From positions 694 through 9,177 of the forward strand of contig PMLH01000315.1 in NCBI GenBank assembly GCA_003159055.1: a stretch of DNA of 8,484 nucleotides, given 5' to 3'. Origin of the DNA: Myxococcales bacterium (lineage in GTDB: Bacteria > Myxococcota > Polyangia > Fen-1088). A program made the position numbers and the translations under genes. Numbering within the stretch: the first letter of the stretch is position 1; each line of letters starts with the position of its first letter. The notes below the pieces were generated by a model. That model was not told the origin of the DNA, did not search any database, and was given only the letters and a program-made list of their open reading frames with translations. Of this stretch, positions 8,325 through 8,484 are shown in pieces.

Positions 8325-8484
8325 CTACCGTCGCGTCGGCTTGTCCGTAATGGCAGCATCGAGCGTGGCCGCCATGGTCTCGATCTCGAAGGCTTCGATG
8401 ACGTCCTTTTCTTTCAAGTCGCCGAACCCGTCGATGGTGATACCGCACTCGTAGCCGTGCGTGACCTCGCTGGCGTCGTCCTTG
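8325..8484 (-). CDS. infB: translation initiation factor IF-2, C-terminal end only
   Basis: IF-2 is the GTPase that places initiator tRNA on the 30S subunit. Only the last 52 codons are in the window; the rest lies beyond the right edge. The translated end, [20 protein letters not shown] (first 20 residues) followed by [15 protein letters not shown], is the conserved last beta-barrel (domain IV, the fMet-tRNA-binding C2 region) of IF-2. The stop codon is at 8327-8325. The final residues after FEIE form a short non-conserved tail ending in KPTRR. It heads the visible part of the infB-DUF503-rbfA-truB operon. Confidence 0.95.
   Translation of the reverse strand, partial: KDDASEVTHGYECGITIDGFGDLKEKDVIEAFEIETMAATLDAAITDKPTRR

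Overview
The window is GC-rich and densely packed: almost every base is coding and no gene-free stretch exceeds about 115 bp. Gene content, the codon-third-position G/C bias and the infB-DUF503-rbfA-truB order fit a deltaproteobacterial/myxobacterial-type Gram-negative bacterium. That placement is an inference from protein style and gene order; there is no rRNA in the window.

Region 1 (1-5015, minus strand) is the promoter-proximal part of a respiratory complex I (NADH:quinone oxidoreductase) operon, read right to left as nuoA-nuoB-nuoC-nuoD-nuoG-nuoH. nuoH runs off the left edge. Gaps are 2-8 bp or a 1-base TAATG overlap, so the genes are almost certainly co-transcribed and translationally coupled. 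nuoE and nuoF are not between nuoD and nuoG. NuoG is compact (523 aa) but keeps all four expected iron-sulfur binding motifs, including the extra N7 site.

Region 2 (5016-6603) holds a 113-bp divergent intergenic region with back-to-back -35-like boxes. It is followed by two plus-strand genes: an exported DsbA-family thiol oxidoreductase with an unusual cysteine-bearing N-terminal helical domain, and a Nudix hydrolase of the ADP-ribose pyrophosphatase type. Both start codons lack an obvious Shine-Dalgarno sequence.

Region 3 (6617-8484, minus strand) is the end of a translation/RNA-maturation operon: infB (3' end only), a DUF503/YlxP-like gene, rbfA and truB, joined by 4-base stop/start overlaps. 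truB and the Nudix gene converge, and a small hairpin lies exactly between and across their stop codons.

Most of the window is ordinary housekeeping DNA, and I see no phage, transposon, CRISPR, tRNA or defence genes. The most interesting pattern is that NuoA and NuoH each carry an apparent insertion with a cysteine pair in a loop expected to face the periplasm, in an operon divergent from a secreted DsbA-like gene. This suggests, but does not show, disulfide stabilisation of the complex I membrane arm.
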